A DNA stretch of 64,000 bases from an uncultured Draconibacterium sp. (lineage in GTDB: Bacteria; Bacteroidota; Bacteroidia; Bacteroidales; Prolixibacteraceae), in contig NZ_OY781884.1 in assembly GCF_963677155.1 (NCBI RefSeq), forward strand, positions 2,806,134 to 2,870,133, written 5' to 3'. Shown here one piece after another: positions 41,217 through 51,484 of the stretch. The notes under the pieces were generated by a model. The model was given only the letters and a program-made list of their open reading frames with translations, made no database searches and was not told where the DNA came from. Position 1 is the stretch's first letter. Each line of letters begins with the position of its first letter. The position numbers were made by a program, and so were the translations under genes.

Positions 41217-42881
41217 ATGATTGACAAAACAAGATTGACTTTGCCGGCATTATTTTACAATTCGGTGGAGAAATTCGCGAATAATATCTCTGTAAAATTT
41301 GCTGGTGAGGAGGATTTCACCTACAGGCAAATGGGAGAGGATGTGGAACTTTTGGCTGAACTTTTAGTTGAGCTGGGAATTGGAAGAGGCGATAAAATTG
41401 CCATTTTAAGCGCTAACATGCCCAATTGGGGAAAAGCCTTTTTTGCAATCTCGGCAATTGGAGCCGTTGCTGTTCCCATATTGCCCGATTTTCACTCGAA
41501 TGAGATTGAAACGATTATAGAACATTCAGAAGCGAAATTACTTTTTGTTTCCGAAGGTTTGTATAAATCGGTGAGTCCGGGAGTAACTGCAATTGTTGAG
41601 CACATGATTTTGGTAGATAGTTTTGCTGTTATTCCAAAGGAAACTCCGGCAAATCATTTAAAAAAATTAACTTCTTCGGTGCCACAAACAACACGGAAAT
41701 TTTTACCGGTTAATGTGGAAGAGAATGAATTGGCATCGATAATTTATACTTCTGGTACCACGGGAAGTTCAAAAGGAGTGATGTTAACGCACAAAAACCT
41801 GGCGTGGACAGCACAGCAAAGCCGTACTTTGCAGAAAGTTAATTCGGCTGACCGGTTTCTCTCGATCCTGCCATTATCGCACACGCTCGAAAACACAGTT
41901 GGATTTTTGTTGCCGATGATGTACGGTGCATCGGTGCATTATCTGCGTAAACCACCGGTAGCTTCGGTTTTAATGCCTGCTTTACAAGAAGTAAAACCTA
42001 CAATAATGCTGTCGGTACCATTAATTATCGAAAAGGTATATAAATCAAAAATTCAGCCGACTTTCGAAAAAAGTGCAACGATGCGTTTTCTAACTTCGTT
42101 TGCGCCAACACGAAAATTGATGCATAAAATTGCAGCCAAAAAATTGCATAAAACTTTTGGAGGACACTTACATTTCTTCGGAATTGGAGGAGCAAAACTC
42201 GATGCAACAGTTGAACGCTTTCTTTTTGAAGGGGGATTTCCATATGCCATTGGTTACGGATTAACCGAAACAGCGCCACTATTGGCTGGTGCAGTTGGTA
42301 AAAATTGCAAAGTTGGCTCAACCGGAATTGCCATGAAGGGTGTTTCGCTGAGAATAGCGAATCCTGACCCAGCGACCGGCGAAGGCGAAATTCAGGCTAA
42401 AGGCGAAAATGTAATGAAAGGTTATTACAAAGCGCCGGACATTACTAAAGATGTTTTTACAGAAGACGGCTGGTTCCGGACTGGCGATCGTGGATTGTTC
42501 GACAAAAATAATTTGTTACATGTTAAAGGCCGGATAAAGACTATGATTGTTGGAGCCAGTGGCGAGAATATTTATCCGGAAGAAATTGAAACAGTGATTA
42601 ATAAAATGCGTTTTGTATTGGAATCGCTGGTAGTGGAGAAAAAAGGAAAACTGGTTGCGATGATTCATTTGAACACCGAGGAAATAGAAGAACATTTCAA
42701 ACAGTTGAAAGAGGAAGCACAACATTATATTTCGGAACGATCGGATGAGATTCTTGAAGAGATCAGGAAAAAGGTGAATCAGGAAGTCAATAAGTTTTCG
42801 CGCATCAACCAAGTGGTGTTGCAACCAATGCCGTTTGAACGTACGCCAACACGAAAGATTAAGCGCTTTTTATACGCTTAG
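41217..42881 (+). CDS. AMP-binding long-chain fatty-acid-CoA ligase-like protein
   Basis: The 554-residue enzyme activates a carboxylic acid, probably a fatty acid, by adenylation. It shows the phosphate loop YTSGTTGSSKGVMLTHKNL (about 178-196), the gate region LPLSHTLENTVG, GYGLTETAPLL (core motif YGxTE), the ribose-binding WFRTGDRG and the hinge/lysine region VKGRIKTMIVGASGENIYPEE and TPTRKIKRFLYA. The length is slightly short of the 600-residue FadD15-like class. There is no other beta-oxidation gene nearby. It ends in a terminator. The substrate chain length is not predictable. Confidence 0.93.
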   Translation: MIDKTRLTLPALFYNSVEKFANNISVKFAGEEDFTYRQMGEDVELLAELLVELGIGRGDKIAILSANMPNWGKAFFAISAIGAVAVPILPDFHSNEIETIIEHSEAKLLFVSEGLYKSVSPGVTAIVEHMILVDSFAVIPKETPANHLKKLTSSVPQTTRKFLPVNVEENELASIIYTSGTTGSSKGVMLTHKNLAWTAQQSRTLQKVNSADRFLSILPLSHTLENTVGFLLPMMYGASVHYLRKPPVASVLMPALQEVKPTIMLSVPLIIEKVYKSKIQPTFEKSATMRFLTSFAPTRKLMHKIAAKKLHKTFGGHLHFFGIGGAKLDATVERFLFEGGFPYAIGYGLTETAPLLAGAVGKNCKVGSTGIAMKGVSLRIANPDPATGEGEIQAKGENVMKGYYKAPDITKDVFTEDGWFRTGDRGLFDKNNLLHVKGRIKTMIVGASGENIYPEEIETVINKMRFVLESLVVEKKGKLVAMIHLNTEEIEEHFKQLKEEAQHYISERSDEILEEIRKKVNQEVNKFSRINQVVLQPMPFERTPTRKIKRFLYA

Positions 42882-42896
42882 CCAACACGATATTTT

Positions 42897-42936
42897 AACA
42901 AAAGGGAAAGTCTCATGAAGTCTTCCCTTTTTTGTT
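42897..42936 (+). terminator. Terminator after the acyl-CoA synthetase gene
   Basis: AACAAAAGGGAAAG (42897-42910) and CTTCCCTTTTTTGTT (42922-42936) form a long A/T-flanked stem with an 11-nt loop. Confidence 0.85.
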
Positions 42937-42978
42937 GGTCTACTTTTGAATAATAACTGACAATCTATCAGAATTTGT

Positions 42979-42986
42979 TACTTTTG
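42979..42986 (+). promoter_or_regulatory. -7 element before purM
   Basis: TACTTTTG fits TAnnTTTG and lies 24 bp before the purM ATG. No clear TTG at -33. Confidence 0.5.
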
Positions 42987-43009
42987 TAGCCACAAAAATC
43001 ACTTAGTAA

Positions 43010-44179
43010 ATGGTAACGGAATCAAGATATAGTGCAAGGGGTGTTTCTGCCTCGAAAGAAGATGTACATGAAGCGATTAAGAATGTTGACAAAGGTCTTT
43101 TTCCAAAGGCATTTTGTAAAATTGTTCCCGATATTCTAGGCGGCGACGACGAATGGTGCAATATAATGCACGCCGATGGAGCAGGAACAAAATCGGCATT
43201 AGCTTACATGTATTGGAAAGAAACCGGAGATGTTTCGGTGTGGAAAGGAATTGCACAGGACGCACTTATCATGAATGTTGACGACCTGCTCTGTGTGGGG
43301 GCCACCAATAATATTTTGGTATCGTCGACCATTGGCCGTAACAAAAACAACATTCCGGGCGAAGTTATTGCAGCCATTATTAACGGAACCGAAGAGTTGC
43401 TGGCTAACCTTCGCGAAATGGGAGTTAGCATTTATTCAACCGGTGGGGAAACTGCCGATGTTGGCGATTTGGTTCGTACAATCATCGTTGATTCAACGGT
43501 TACTTGTCGAATGAAAAAAGCGGATGTGGTGTCGGCCGATAAAATTGCTGCTGGCGATGTTATTGTTGGTTTGTCATCATCGGGCACAGCAACTTACGAA
43601 ACAGAATACAACGGCGGAATGGGAAGTAACGGATTAACTTCGGCCCGCCACGATGTTTTTGCCAATTACCTGGCCGAAAAATATCCTGAAAGTTTTGATC
43701 CTGAAGTTCCGGCAGATCTTGTTTATTCGGGCGGAAAAAAACTAACTGATGCTATTGAGGGATTAGATGTAGATGCAGGAAAACTAGTACTATCACCAAC
43801 GCGTACTTATGCGCCGGTAATCAAAAAAGTGCTGGATAAGTATCGTTCACAAATTTCAGGAATGATTCATTGTTCGGGTGGAGCGCAAACAAAAGTGTTA
43901 CATTTCGTTGATAATGTTCATGTGATTAAGAATAATATGTTCCCTGTTCCTCCGCTCTTCAAATTAATTCAGGAGCAATCGGGAACCGACTGGAAAGAAA
44001 TGTACAAGGTGTTCAACATGGGGCACCGTTACGAAATATACTGCGGTGCCGATGTGGCCGATGAGATCATTGAAATCTCAAAATCGTTTAACATCGATGC
44101 ACAAATTATTGGAAAAGTTGAACCTTTCGACGGCAAGAAGCTTACAATTAAGTCGGAGAAAGGCGAGTTTATTTATTAA
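43010..44179 (+). CDS. purM: Phosphoribosylformylglycinamidine cyclo-ligase (AIR synthase)
   Basis: PurM closes the imidazole ring in step five of purine synthesis, making AIR from FGAM with ATP. The 389-residue protein is longer than the ~345-residue E. coli enzyme, as is usual in Bacteroidota. Motifs are MHADGAGTKSALAYMYWKETG (ATP and substrate), MNVDDLLCVGA (DDLLC), STGGETADVGDLVRT and the glycine-rich IVGLSSSGTATYE, then GMIHCSGGAQTKVL. It is followed 8 bp later by prfA and then pyrF, a gene order that I recall as conserved in this phylum. Confidence 0.93.
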   Translation: MVTESRYSARGVSASKEDVHEAIKNVDKGLFPKAFCKIVPDILGGDDEWCNIMHADGAGTKSALAYMYWKETGDVSVWKGIAQDALIMNVDDLLCVGATNNILVSSTIGRNKNNIPGEVIAAIINGTEELLANLREMGVSIYSTGGETADVGDLVRTIIVDSTVTCRMKKADVVSADKIAAGDVIVGLSSSGTATYETEYNGGMGSNGLTSARHDVFANYLAEKYPESFDPEVPADLVYSGGKKLTDAIEGLDVDAGKLVLSPTRTYAPVIKKVLDKYRSQISGMIHCSGGAQTKVLHFVDNVHVIKNNMFPVPPLFKLIQEQSGTDWKEMYKVFNMGHRYEIYCGADVADEIIEISKSFNIDAQIIGKVEPFDGKKLTIKSEKGEFIY

Positions 44180-44187
44180 AGAAAACC

Positions 44188-45273
44188 ATGGCAGAATACG
44201 CATTATTAGAAAAATTTGAATCGATAAAGCACCGCTTCTCGGAAGTAGAGCAGCAGATTACCGATCCCGAGGTGATTTCCGATATGAAGCGTTACGTAAA
44301 GCTGAATCAGGAATATAAACACCTGCAAAAGTTAGTTGCAAAATTTCAGGAGTATAAGAACATGGTCGATAATATATTGACCGGAAAAGAAATGTTGGCC
44401 GAAGAAAGCGATGAAGAAATGCGTGAAATGGCGCGTGAGGAAATCGAAGAGTCGGAAAAGCGCATCCCTGAGATTGAAAAAGAGGTTAAACTTTTGCTTG
44501 TTCCTGCTGATCCGGAAGATGCCAAAAATGCAATTCTTGAAATCCGTGCGGGAACCGGTGGCGATGAGGCAAGTATTTTTGCCGGCGATTTGTACCGTAT
44601 GTACAGCAAATTTTGCGAGCAAAAAGGTTGGCGCATGGAGGTTACTAATGCCAACGAAGGTACAGCGGGCGGTTTTAAAGAAATTGTAGCGAATATTACG
44701 GGCGAAGGTGTTTACGGCGTTATGAAATACGAATCAGGAGTGCACCGTGTGCAACGTGTACCACAAACCGAAACTCAGGGGCGTGTACATACATCTGCAG
44801 CTACTGTGGCTGTTTTACCTGAAGCCGATGAGTTTGATGTGGAATTGAAAACCGAGGATATCCGTCGTGATGAATACTGTTCGTCGGGGCCGGGTGGGCA
44901 GTCGGTGAACACCACATACTCAGCAATTCGTTTAACACACATTCCAACCGGAATTGTGGTGACTTGTCAGGACCAAAAATCGAAGTTAAAAAACCTCGAT
45001 AAAGCGATGGCCGAATTACGTACGCGTTTGTACAACATGGAGTATCAGAAATATATCGACGAAATTTCATCGAAACGTAAAACGATGGTTTCTACCGGCG
45101 ACCGTTCGGCAAAAATTCGTACCTATAACTGGCCGCAAGGGCGTGTTACCGATCACCGAATTAACCTTACATTGTACAACCTGCAGGCAATTATCAACGG
45201 CGAAATCGATGAAATCATCGAAAAACTGATGATTGAAGAAAACGCTGCAAAACTTAAAGAAGCAGAAATTTAA
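44188..45273 (+). CDS. prfA: Peptide chain release factor 1
   Basis: RF1 reads UAA and UAG and triggers peptide release on the ribosome. The 361-residue protein has a helical N-terminal domain, the release loop with GGQ ([21 protein letters not shown], about 235) and [10 protein letters not shown]. The codon-reading tripeptide sits in [18 protein letters not shown], where PQT stands in place of the PAT known from E. coli RF1. An SPF tripeptide, the RF2 hallmark, is absent, so RF1 is the right call. The gene is tightly linked to purM. Confidence 0.96.
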   Translation: MAEYALLEKFESIKHRFSEVEQQITDPEVISDMKRYVKLNQEYKHLQKLVAKFQEYKNMVDNILTGKEMLAEESDEEMREMAREEIEESEKRIPEIEKEVKLLLVPADPEDAKNAILEIRAGTGGDEASIFAGDLYRMYSKFCEQKGWRMEVTNANEGTAGGFKEIVANITGEGVYGVMKYESGVHRVQRVPQTETQGRVHTSAATVAVLPEADEFDVELKTEDIRRDEYCSSGPGGQSVNTTYSAIRLTHIPTGIVVTCQDQKSKLKNLDKAMAELRTRLYNMEYQKYIDEISSKRKTMVSTGDRSAKIRTYNWPQGRVTDHRINLTLYNLQAIINGEIDEIIEKLMIEENAAKLKEAEI

Positions 45274-45329
45274 AAACAATAAAATGGGAGTCATCGGACT
45301 TCTGTCTTCCGGCTTCCGACTATTTTATC

Positions 45330-46163
45330 ATGAATCAACAGCAACTATTTGAGCAGATCCAAAAAAAGCGCAGTTTCCTGTGTGTTGGTTTGGATACCGA
45401 TATTCAAAAAATCCCGCAACATCTGAAAGATACATCAGATCCGATTTTTTCATTCAATAAAGAAATAATTGATGCCACTGCCGAATATTCGGTAGCATAT
45501 AAACCGAACTTGGCGTTTTACGAAAGTTTGGGATCGAAAGGAATGCAAAGTCTGGAAAAAACAGTGATGTATGTAAAATCGAAATATCCTGAAATTTTTG
45601 TGATTGCCGATGCCAAACGTGGCGATATCGGTAACACCTCGAATTTATATGCACGGGCATTTTTCGATCAGCAGGATTTTGATGCGGTAACAGTAGCTCC
45701 GTACATGGGTGAAGATTCGGTAAAGCCGTTTATGACTTACCTCGGCAAATGGGTGATTCTTTTGGCGCTGACTTCGAATAAAGGAGCTTACGATTTCCAG
45801 TTTATCGAAGACAAAGAAAGTGGCGACAAGTTGTTTGAATCGGTTTTAAAAACATCACAAAATTGGGGAACCACAGAAAACCTGATGTATGTGGTTGGTG
45901 CTACAAAGGCGGAGAAACTGAAGGAAATTCGCACCATCGTTCCTGATCACTTTTTGTTAGTACCAGGCGTGGGAGCGCAGGGTGGTAGCCTGCAGGAAGT
46001 AGCCAAAAACGGAATGAATAGCAAATGTGGCTTGTTGGTGAATTCTTCGCGTGGAATTATCTATGCGTCGACAGAAACTGATTTTGCAGAAAAAGCTGGT
46101 GCTGCCGCTGAAGAAGTTCAGAAAGAAATGGAAACTTTACTTCAGGAAGCCGGATTGATTTAG
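45330..46163 (+). CDS. pyrF: Orotidine 5'-phosphate decarboxylase
   Basis: PyrF makes UMP from OMP, the last step of pyrimidine synthesis. The 277-residue length and [17 protein letters not shown] start mark the longer type-2 family. The active site shows [34 protein letters not shown] (the Lys-Asp tetrad region), [12 protein letters not shown], and phosphate binding VPGVGAQGG with NSSRGIIY. It is the third gene of the purM-prfA-pyrF cluster and is followed by a long inverted repeat and a terminator. Confidence 0.96.
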   Translation: MNQQQLFEQIQKKRSFLCVGLDTDIQKIPQHLKDTSDPIFSFNKEIIDATAEYSVAYKPNLAFYESLGSKGMQSLEKTVMYVKSKYPEIFVIADAKRGDIGNTSNLYARAFFDQQDFDAVTVAPYMGEDSVKPFMTYLGKWVILLALTSNKGAYDFQFIEDKESGDKLFESVLKTSQNWGTTENLMYVVGATKAEKLKEIRTIVPDHFLLVPGVGAQGGSLQEVAKNGMNSKCGLLVNSSRGIIYASTETDFAEKAGAAAEEVQKEMETLLQEAGLI

Positions 46164-46250
46164 TTGTGACTGAAAATACAAAACAGCTTAACACACTTAG
46201 ACAAATTGGCTTCGCTTGTATTTAAATTACAAATCAATCCTTGGGAGAAC

Positions 46251-46311
46251 GTCATCCGGAACTTGTTTCAGGATCTGCATTTATAAGATTCTGAAACAAG
46301 TTCAGAATGAC
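46251..46311. repeat. REP-like long inverted repeat
   Basis: Two 26-base arms (46251-46276 and 46286-46311) pair with few mismatches; the cores are AACTTGTTTCAGGATCT and AGATTCTGAAACAAGTT, with GTCAT/ATGAC ends and a 9-nt loop. It shares the TTCAGGATGACG-like core with the 168-bp repeats at 15605. Confidence 0.8.
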
Positions 46312-46318
46312 GAAATAC

Positions 46319-46355
46319 AAAAAAGGGATGTCGTATAAAATCGGCATCCCTTTTT
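46319..46355. terminator. Bidirectional terminator between pyrF and the oxidoreductase gene
   Basis: AAAAGGGATG (46321-46330) and CATCCCTTTTT (46345-46355) form a stem with A runs before and T runs after on both strands, so it can stop transcription from both convergent genes. Confidence 0.85.
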
Positions 46356-46391
46356 CTTTATGTCTTAGCGCTTTGTATTTTCTTTTGTATT

Positions 46392-47867
46392 CTAAATCTG
46401 CTCCCAGCCTTTTCGGTAAGTATGTCTGATCCACTCTTCCGCCATTTTTTGTGCCGGTAAAGTTTCGTATTGTTTATCAAAAGTAGGATCGCCGTTGATC
46501 ACCTCAAAATTATCTTTTTTCAATACGCGGATGGTATCCGACGGGCTGATGTTTGTAAAACGCATGTTTGGCCCGTCCCATTCCAGTTTGCGCTGCAGAC
46601 TTTGCAATCGAACAGCTAGTACGCCCATCACAACCATTTCATTCAGTGGCCCGGCATAGGAAAAGTTTGATGAAGCTTCAACTCTGGCTTCTTTACTTTC
46701 TTTACAGGCACGTATCCAGTCTTGTTCGTGGCCGCCTTCCATGGCATTCGAAATACGTCGGATGGTTTTTTCAGGTTCCTGAAAATGCGCCATTTCCGAA
46801 GTTGGCAATAAAGTAGGATTGGCAGCGTATGTTCCACACATTATTTTCCCGCGGGTGCCATAAAAAATACAACCACCGCCATCGTCGCCCATTTGTTCGC
46901 CGTCTTTTAATTCATCGGGGCGGGGAGGCATAAAACCACCGTCGTACCAATGAACGGTAACTTCGGGCATGGCTACTTTGGGCAGGTTATCGCGACGATC
47001 GAATTCGTAACGGACAAACTCTGCATTTGGTGCCGAATCGTTGTTAAAAGGCGTTGAACTGCCTTCAACTGTTTTCGGATATTGTAAGTTTAATGCTTTA
47101 AAAACAGGATCAAGAATATGGCATCCCATATCGCCGAGTGCTCCGGTTCCAAAATCCCACCAGCCACGCCAGTTCCAAGGGTGGTAAATGGGGTTGTATT
47201 CGGTAAATTTTGCCGGTCCGATAAACAAGTCCCAATCGAGCGTTTTGGGTACACGTTTCCCTTTTTCAGGGCGTGTTAATCCTTGCGGCCAAATCGGGCG
47301 GTTCGTCCAGGTGTCAACATGCGTGACCTCGCCAATTGTGCCGGCCCAAATCCATTCGCAAATCTGCCGGATACCGTCAGCCGAATTTCCCTGGTTACCC
47401 ATTTGTGTGGCAACGCCGTAACGCTCGGCAGTTTCGGTCATAATACGCGATTCGTAAACCGAATGCGTCAATGGCTTTTGCAGAAAAACATGTTTACCTT
47501 CGCGCATGGCCATTAATGCAGGCAGCGCGTGTGTGTGGTCAGGAGTGGCAATCATCACCGCGTCAATATCTTTCTGTTCCTCCAGCATCACCCTAAAATC
47601 TTTGTACTGCCTGGCCCTATACCAGCGCTTAAATGCGTTTCTTCCGGCGTAGTCCCAATCAACGTCGCATAAAGCAACGATGTTTTCGGTTTCCATAAAT
47701 TTCAGGTTGGTGAAACCTTTTCCGCCAACGCCAATTCCGGCAATGTTGAGTTTGTCGCTGGGCGGTTTATGCCCCAAACCGGCAATTACATTTGATGGGA
47801 GAATTGTGGCAGCGGCAATGCCCGTTGCTGTTGTGCCAATAAATTTTCTGCGTGATAAATTGCTCAT
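46392..47867 (-). CDS. Tat-exported Gfo/Idh/MocA family oxidoreductase
   Basis: The 491-residue protein starts MSNLSRRKFIGTTATGIAAA, a twin-arginine signal. The NAD(P)-binding Rossmann part begins LNIAGIGVGGKGFTNLKF and includes IVALCDVDWDY, ATPDHTHALPALMAMREGKHV and LQKPLTHSVYES with the EKP-like catalytic lysine region (QKP here). The C-terminal domain carries MGCHILDPVF (catalytic His of GxHxxD type). Periplasmic, cofactor-preloaded sugar oxidoreductases of this kind are common in Bacteroidota and often act on glycans or glycosides. Substrate unknown; no polysaccharide locus is adjacent. Confidence 0.92.
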   Translation of the reverse strand: MSNLSRRKFIGTTATGIAAATILPSNVIAGLGHKPPSDKLNIAGIGVGGKGFTNLKFMETENIVALCDVDWDYAGRNAFKRWYRARQYKDFRVMLEEQKDIDAVMIATPDHTHALPALMAMREGKHVFLQKPLTHSVYESRIMTETAERYGVATQMGNQGNSADGIRQICEWIWAGTIGEVTHVDTWTNRPIWPQGLTRPEKGKRVPKTLDWDLFIGPAKFTEYNPIYHPWNWRGWWDFGTGALGDMGCHILDPVFKALNLQYPKTVEGSSTPFNNDSAPNAEFVRYEFDRRDNLPKVAMPEVTVHWYDGGFMPPRPDELKDGEQMGDDGGGCIFYGTRGKIMCGTYAANPTLLPTSEMAHFQEPEKTIRRISNAMEGGHEQDWIRACKESKEARVEASSNFSYAGPLNEMVVMGVLAVRLQSLQRKLEWDGPNMRFTNISPSDTIRVLKKDNFEVINGDPTFDKQYETLPAQKMAEEWIRHTYRKGWEQI

Positions 47868-47974
47868 TTTCTTGTTTTCGAAAAAATACTCGGAAAAATA
47901 GAAAAAATCTTAGGCTTAACCTACTGTTTAAGTTTTTTGAAGAAAGATTAACACTATTTTGCTGTAAACAAAAA

Positions 47975-47999
47975 AAACCGAACTAAAAAGCCCGGTTTC
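47975..47999 (-). terminator. Terminator of the clpP-clpX operon
   Basis: On the minus strand AAACCG and CGGTTT form a short stem around GGCTTTTTAGTT, followed by eight T. It lies 24 bp past the clpX stop codon. Confidence 0.75.
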
Positions 48000-48022
48000 T
48001 TTTAATGCTATATTTTAAGCTA

Positions 48023-49255
48023 TTAGCTTGCTTTTAATCGTCGGATACCCGATTTGTCAATCTGACTTTCGGCGTATTCTTTGGTGATGCGCAATTCAGA
48101 AATTTCATCAGAAGGCGCATCAAACATGGCATCGTTCATAATGTTCTCGCAAATCGAACGCAAACCACGTGCACCCAGTTTAAACTCAATTGCTTTGTCA
48201 ACGATGTATTCCAGGGCCTCTTCGTCAAATTCCAACTCTATCTCATCCAGTTTAAACAGTTTTTTGTACTGCTTGATAACCGAATTTTTTGGCTCGGTTA
48301 AAATGCTGCGCAGTGTTTCTTTGTCTAATGGATTAAGGTAAGTAAGCACCGGCAAACGACCGATGATTTCCGGAATCAGCCCAAATGATTTTAAATCCTG
48401 TGGCGAAACATACTGAAGCAGGTTTTCGCGTTCGATGCGGTCGGCATCTTTTGCTGCACTGTAACCAATTACTTTTGTATTTAACCGGTTGGCAATTTTG
48501 CGTTCAATACCATCAAAAGCACCACCACAAACAAACAATATATTTTTGGTATCAACAGGAATAAGTTTTTGCTCCGGATGTTTACGTCCTCCTTGCGGCG
48601 GAACATTTACAATCGAACCTTCCAGAAGTTTTAATAAACCCTGCTGAACACCTTCGCCCGAAACATCGCGTGTAATCGATGGATTATCGCTTTTACGTGC
48701 AATCTTGTCAATTTCGTCAACAAATACAATTCCGCGCTCGGCAGCCTCCACGTTGTAGTCGGCAGCTTGTAACAAGCGTGTTAACAAACTTTCAATGTCT
48801 TCGCCAACATAACCGGCTTCGGTAAGCACCGTTGCATCAACAATAGTAAACGGAACATGCAACATTTTTGCAATTGTACGTGCCAGTAAGGTTTTTCCGG
48901 TACCAGTTTCACCAACCAGAATAATGTTCGACTTTTCAATCTCTGTTTCATCATCGTCGACTTTTTGAGTCAGTCGTTTGTAATGATTGTAAACCGAAAC
49001 CGAAAGCACACGTTTGGCGCGATCTTGGCCGATAACATATTGATCAAGAAATTCCTTAATCTCTTTTGGTTTAAGCAGTTTTATGTCATCCAAATCGAAA
49101 GAGCTTGAAGTTTTTACCTCTTCCTGGATAATCGAATGAGCCTGCTCGGCACAGCGGTCGCAAATGTGTCCGTCAATCCCTGCAATCAAAAGATTTACTT
49201 CTTTCTTTTCCCGTCCGCAAAACGAACACTTGTCCATCTTTTCTTTATTTGACAT
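48023..49255 (-). CDS. clpX: ATP-dependent Clp protease ATP-binding subunit ClpX
   Basis: ClpX unfolds tagged proteins and feeds them to ClpP. The 410-residue protein has the N-terminal C4 zinc finger ([20 protein letters not shown] then CDRC), Walker A GETGTGKT (about 114-121), Walker [12 protein letters not shown], the pore-loop region with GYVGED, the [19 protein letters not shown] stretch and the sensor-2 motif [13 protein letters not shown]. Full length. Its ATG overlaps the clpP stop codon by one base, so the two are co-translated. Confidence 0.97.
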   Translation of the reverse strand: MSNKEKMDKCSFCGREKKEVNLLIAGIDGHICDRCAEQAHSIIQEEVKTSSSFDLDDIKLLKPKEIKEFLDQYVIGQDRAKRVLSVSVYNHYKRLTQKVDDDETEIEKSNIILVGETGTGKTLLARTIAKMLHVPFTIVDATVLTEAGYVGEDIESLLTRLLQAADYNVEAAERGIVFVDEIDKIARKSDNPSITRDVSGEGVQQGLLKLLEGSIVNVPPQGGRKHPEQKLIPVDTKNILFVCGGAFDGIERKIANRLNTKVIGYSAAKDADRIERENLLQYVSPQDLKSFGLIPEIIGRLPVLTYLNPLDKETLRSILTEPKNSVIKQYKKLFKLDEIELEFDEEALEYIVDKAIEFKLGARGLRSICENIMNDAMFDAPSDEISELRITKEYAESQIDKSGIRRLKAS

Positions 49256-49929
49256 TATTTGTTATTTCTAACTAAAATTTCATCGATCATACCATAGTCT
49301 ACTGCTTCTTGTGCGGTCATCCAGTAGTCACGGTCTGAGTCTTTCTCAATTTGTTCTAGCGTTTGTCCTGAGTGGTTGGCAATAATGGTATATAATTCTT
49401 TTTTGATTTTCATGATCTCGCGTGCAGTAATTTCAATATCAGAAGCCTGCCCCTGAGCACCGCCCATTGGTTGATGGATCATTATTCGTGAATGTGTTAA
49501 TGCTGAACGTTTTCCTTTTTGTCCGGCTGTCATCAGCACAGCTGCCATCGATGCGGCCATACCTGTACAGATGGTGGCAACATCAGCTGAAATATATTGC
49601 ATGGTGTCGTAAATGCCTAAACCAGCATAAACAGAACCTCCCGGCGAGTTAAAATAGATCTGAATGTCTTTCGACGGATCGGTTGACTCAAGGAACAGCA
49701 ATTGCGCCTGAATGATGTTAGCTACAGTATCGTCGATTGGTACGCCAAGGAAAATAATACGATCCATCATTAAACGCGAAAACACATCCATTGATGCTAC
49801 GTTTAACTGACGCTCTTCGATAATTGTTGGCGAAATATAATTACTGTATGCCGATGTGTACCTGTCCATTGTTAAGCTGCTGATACCTGCATGCTTAGTT
49901 GCGTATTTTCTAAATTCGTTGTTGTCCAT
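49255..49929 (-). CDS. clpP: ATP-dependent Clp protease proteolytic subunit ClpP
   Basis: The 224-residue serine protease subunit has the catalytic Ser127 in [10 protein letters not shown] and His152 in [14 protein letters not shown]; the third residue Asp lies in [25 protein letters not shown] is the oxyanion-region strand. The N-terminal ~30 residues are longer than in E. coli ClpP and may be processed. It is the first gene of the clpP-clpX pair and follows trigger factor, the same order as in many bacteria, but with its own palindromic promoter region. Confidence 0.97.
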   Translation of the reverse strand: MDNNEFRKYATKHAGISSLTMDRYTSAYSNYISPTIIEERQLNVASMDVFSRLMMDRIIFLGVPIDDTVANIIQAQLLFLESTDPSKDIQIYFNSPGGSVYAGLGIYDTMQYISADVATICTGMAASMAAVLMTAGQKGKRSALTHSRIMIHQPMGGAQGQASDIEITAREIMKIKKELYTIIANHSGQTLEQIEKDSDRDYWMTAQEAVDYGMIDEILVRNNK

Positions 49930-49953
49930 TTTTTATAAGTGCTTGTAAAAAAA

Positions 49954-49991
49954 TAACTTTGTAAATACGTTTATCACGATTTACAAAGTTA
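49954..49991 (-). promoter_or_regulatory. clpP promoter region with perfect 12-bp inverted repeat
   Basis: AACTTTGTAAAT (49955-49966) and ATTTACAAAGTT (49979-49990) are perfect inverted repeats 12 bp apart. The distal arm, read on the minus strand, contains TAACTTTG, a -7 element, 55 bp before the clpP ATG. The proximal arm places the mirror image of the element downstream, so a repressor dimer or a hairpin in the leader could control clpP. Confidence 0.5.
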
Positions 49992-50046
49992 CAAAAAAGA
50001 TTCATGCTGAAACACTCAGCAAAATATTTTCAGATGATTGCCAGCT

Positions 50047-51408
50047 CTATTGAGCGTCTTGCATCATTTCATTGAATTTCTCCTGCGATACTTCTTCTTC
50101 CTGAATAGTAACTTTTTCTTTTACTACTTCTACCACTTTGTCTTCCAACAATTTTTTGTAGATGCGTTCTTTTTCTTCAGGTTTTTCAAGCATCATTTTG
50201 GCAAACGACTCCAGCTGCTCCTCTGGTGCATCGTTGATTCCATACTGCTGGAACTGTGCCATGGCCATTTTTTTTGCAAATTCTTCAGCCTCTTCAGCTT
50301 CAACCTTTAATTCGTTTTCTTTTGCGATGGTATCTTTAATCAATTGCCATTTCAAATCAAGAATAAATGCAGGGAATTCCTTTTCGATTTGCTCCTGTGT
50401 TAATTCTTTGTTTACAGCCACCAACCAACGCTTCAAAAATTCCTCCGGCATTTCCAAATCTGTCTTCTCAACCAACGCGTCGCGGGTGTCTAATGTAAAT
50501 TTATGATCGGATGAGAATGCAAGGTTTTTCGCGAGGTCTTCTTTTATTTTTGCTTTGAAATCGTCGAGTGTTTTAATTTCTGTTTCTTCGCCGTAAAGCT
50601 TTTTGAACAGCTCTTCGTTCAATTCAGCTTTTTGGAACTGAAGAATTTCAGTAACAGTATATCTGAAATCGCTTTCCAAAGTGTCGGCTTCTTCATGCTT
50701 AATGTTTAGCATGTGCGAAACTTCGTGGTTATTTTCGAAAGCTTTTATCGGATTGAAAACGATAATATCGTCTTTCTTGCAACCAACAAATGCATTTTTA
50801 ATTTCTTCGTCTTTGATTTTGTCAACCGCTAAAAGTACACCTTCAGGAGCAATTCCGCCTTCAACTTCGTTGCCTTCAGCATCAAGCTGAACAAAATTAC
50901 CACGAACAGTGCTGTCTTCTTTTGCTTCTTCGGCAGGAATATTTTCTCCCAGTTGAGAAGCTGCCATGTCAACCTGTTGTTGGATCATGTCGTCTGAAAC
51001 AGCGATATTGTAGTAGGTGTATTTGCTGCGTTTATCGAGCGAAACTTTTACTTCAGGAGATAAAGCTACATCGAAAGTAAACTCAAACGACTCATCTTTT
51101 TCCCAGTCGATTGGTTTTTGTTTTTCGTCGTTTGGCATTGGTTCGCCAAGTACCGGAAGCTTTTCATCAATCATGTACTTCGACAGGTTTTGAGAGATAA
51201 GTTTGTTTACCTCTTCAACCAAAACCGCTGTTCCAAATCTTTTTTTGATAAGGCCTGCCGGAACTTTGCCGGGGCGGAATCCTGGAATTGTAGCTTTTTG
51301 ACGATAGTCTTTTAAAACATCGGCAACTTGTTTTTCATAGTCAGTTTTCTCGATGGTAAGATTGATTACCGCATTAACCTGGTCGATGTTTTCTAAATTA
51401 ATATTCAT
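50047..51408 (-). CDS. tig: Trigger factor
   Basis: Trigger factor is the ribosome-bound chaperone for nascent chains. The open frame is longer, but ATG 51408 gives MNINLENIDQVNAVINLTIE, the real domain start, and 453 residues. The ribosome-binding signature appears as GFRPGKVPAGLIKKRFG (about 45-61). The central prolyl-isomerase-like domain is strongly diverged from the FKBP pattern, as usual in this phylum (GNFVQLDAEGNEVEGG). The helical C-terminal domain is rich in Glu and Lys. It precedes clpP on the same strand. Confidence 0.93.
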   Translation of the reverse strand: MNINLENIDQVNAVINLTIEKTDYEKQVADVLKDYRQKATIPGFRPGKVPAGLIKKRFGTAVLVEEVNKLISQNLSKYMIDEKLPVLGEPMPNDEKQKPIDWEKDESFEFTFDVALSPEVKVSLDKRSKYTYYNIAVSDDMIQQQVDMAASQLGENIPAEEAKEDSTVRGNFVQLDAEGNEVEGGIAPEGVLLAVDKIKDEEIKNAFVGCKKDDIIVFNPIKAFENNHEVSHMLNIKHEEADTLESDFRYTVTEILQFQKAELNEELFKKLYGEETEIKTLDDFKAKIKEDLAKNLAFSSDHKFTLDTRDALVEKTDLEMPEEFLKRWLVAVNKELTQEQIEKEFPAFILDLKWQLIKDTIAKENELKVEAEEAEEFAKKMAMAQFQQYGINDAPEEQLESFAKMMLEKPEEKERIYKKLLEDKVVEVVKEKVTIQEEEVSQEKFNEMMQDAQ

Positions 51409-51440
51409 GATGATAAATTTATTTATACCCCTAAAATGCA

Positions 51441-51480
51441 AAAAACGCCAACCTTTTATTAATTAAGGTCGGCGGTTTTT
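51441..51480 (-). terminator. Terminator after tRNA-Leu
   Basis: CGCCAACCTT (51446-51455) and AAGGTCGGCG (51465-51474) pair with one mismatch, flanked by A and T runs. It lies just past the 3' end of the tRNA on the minus strand. Confidence 0.85.
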
Positions 51481-51484
51481 TGAG

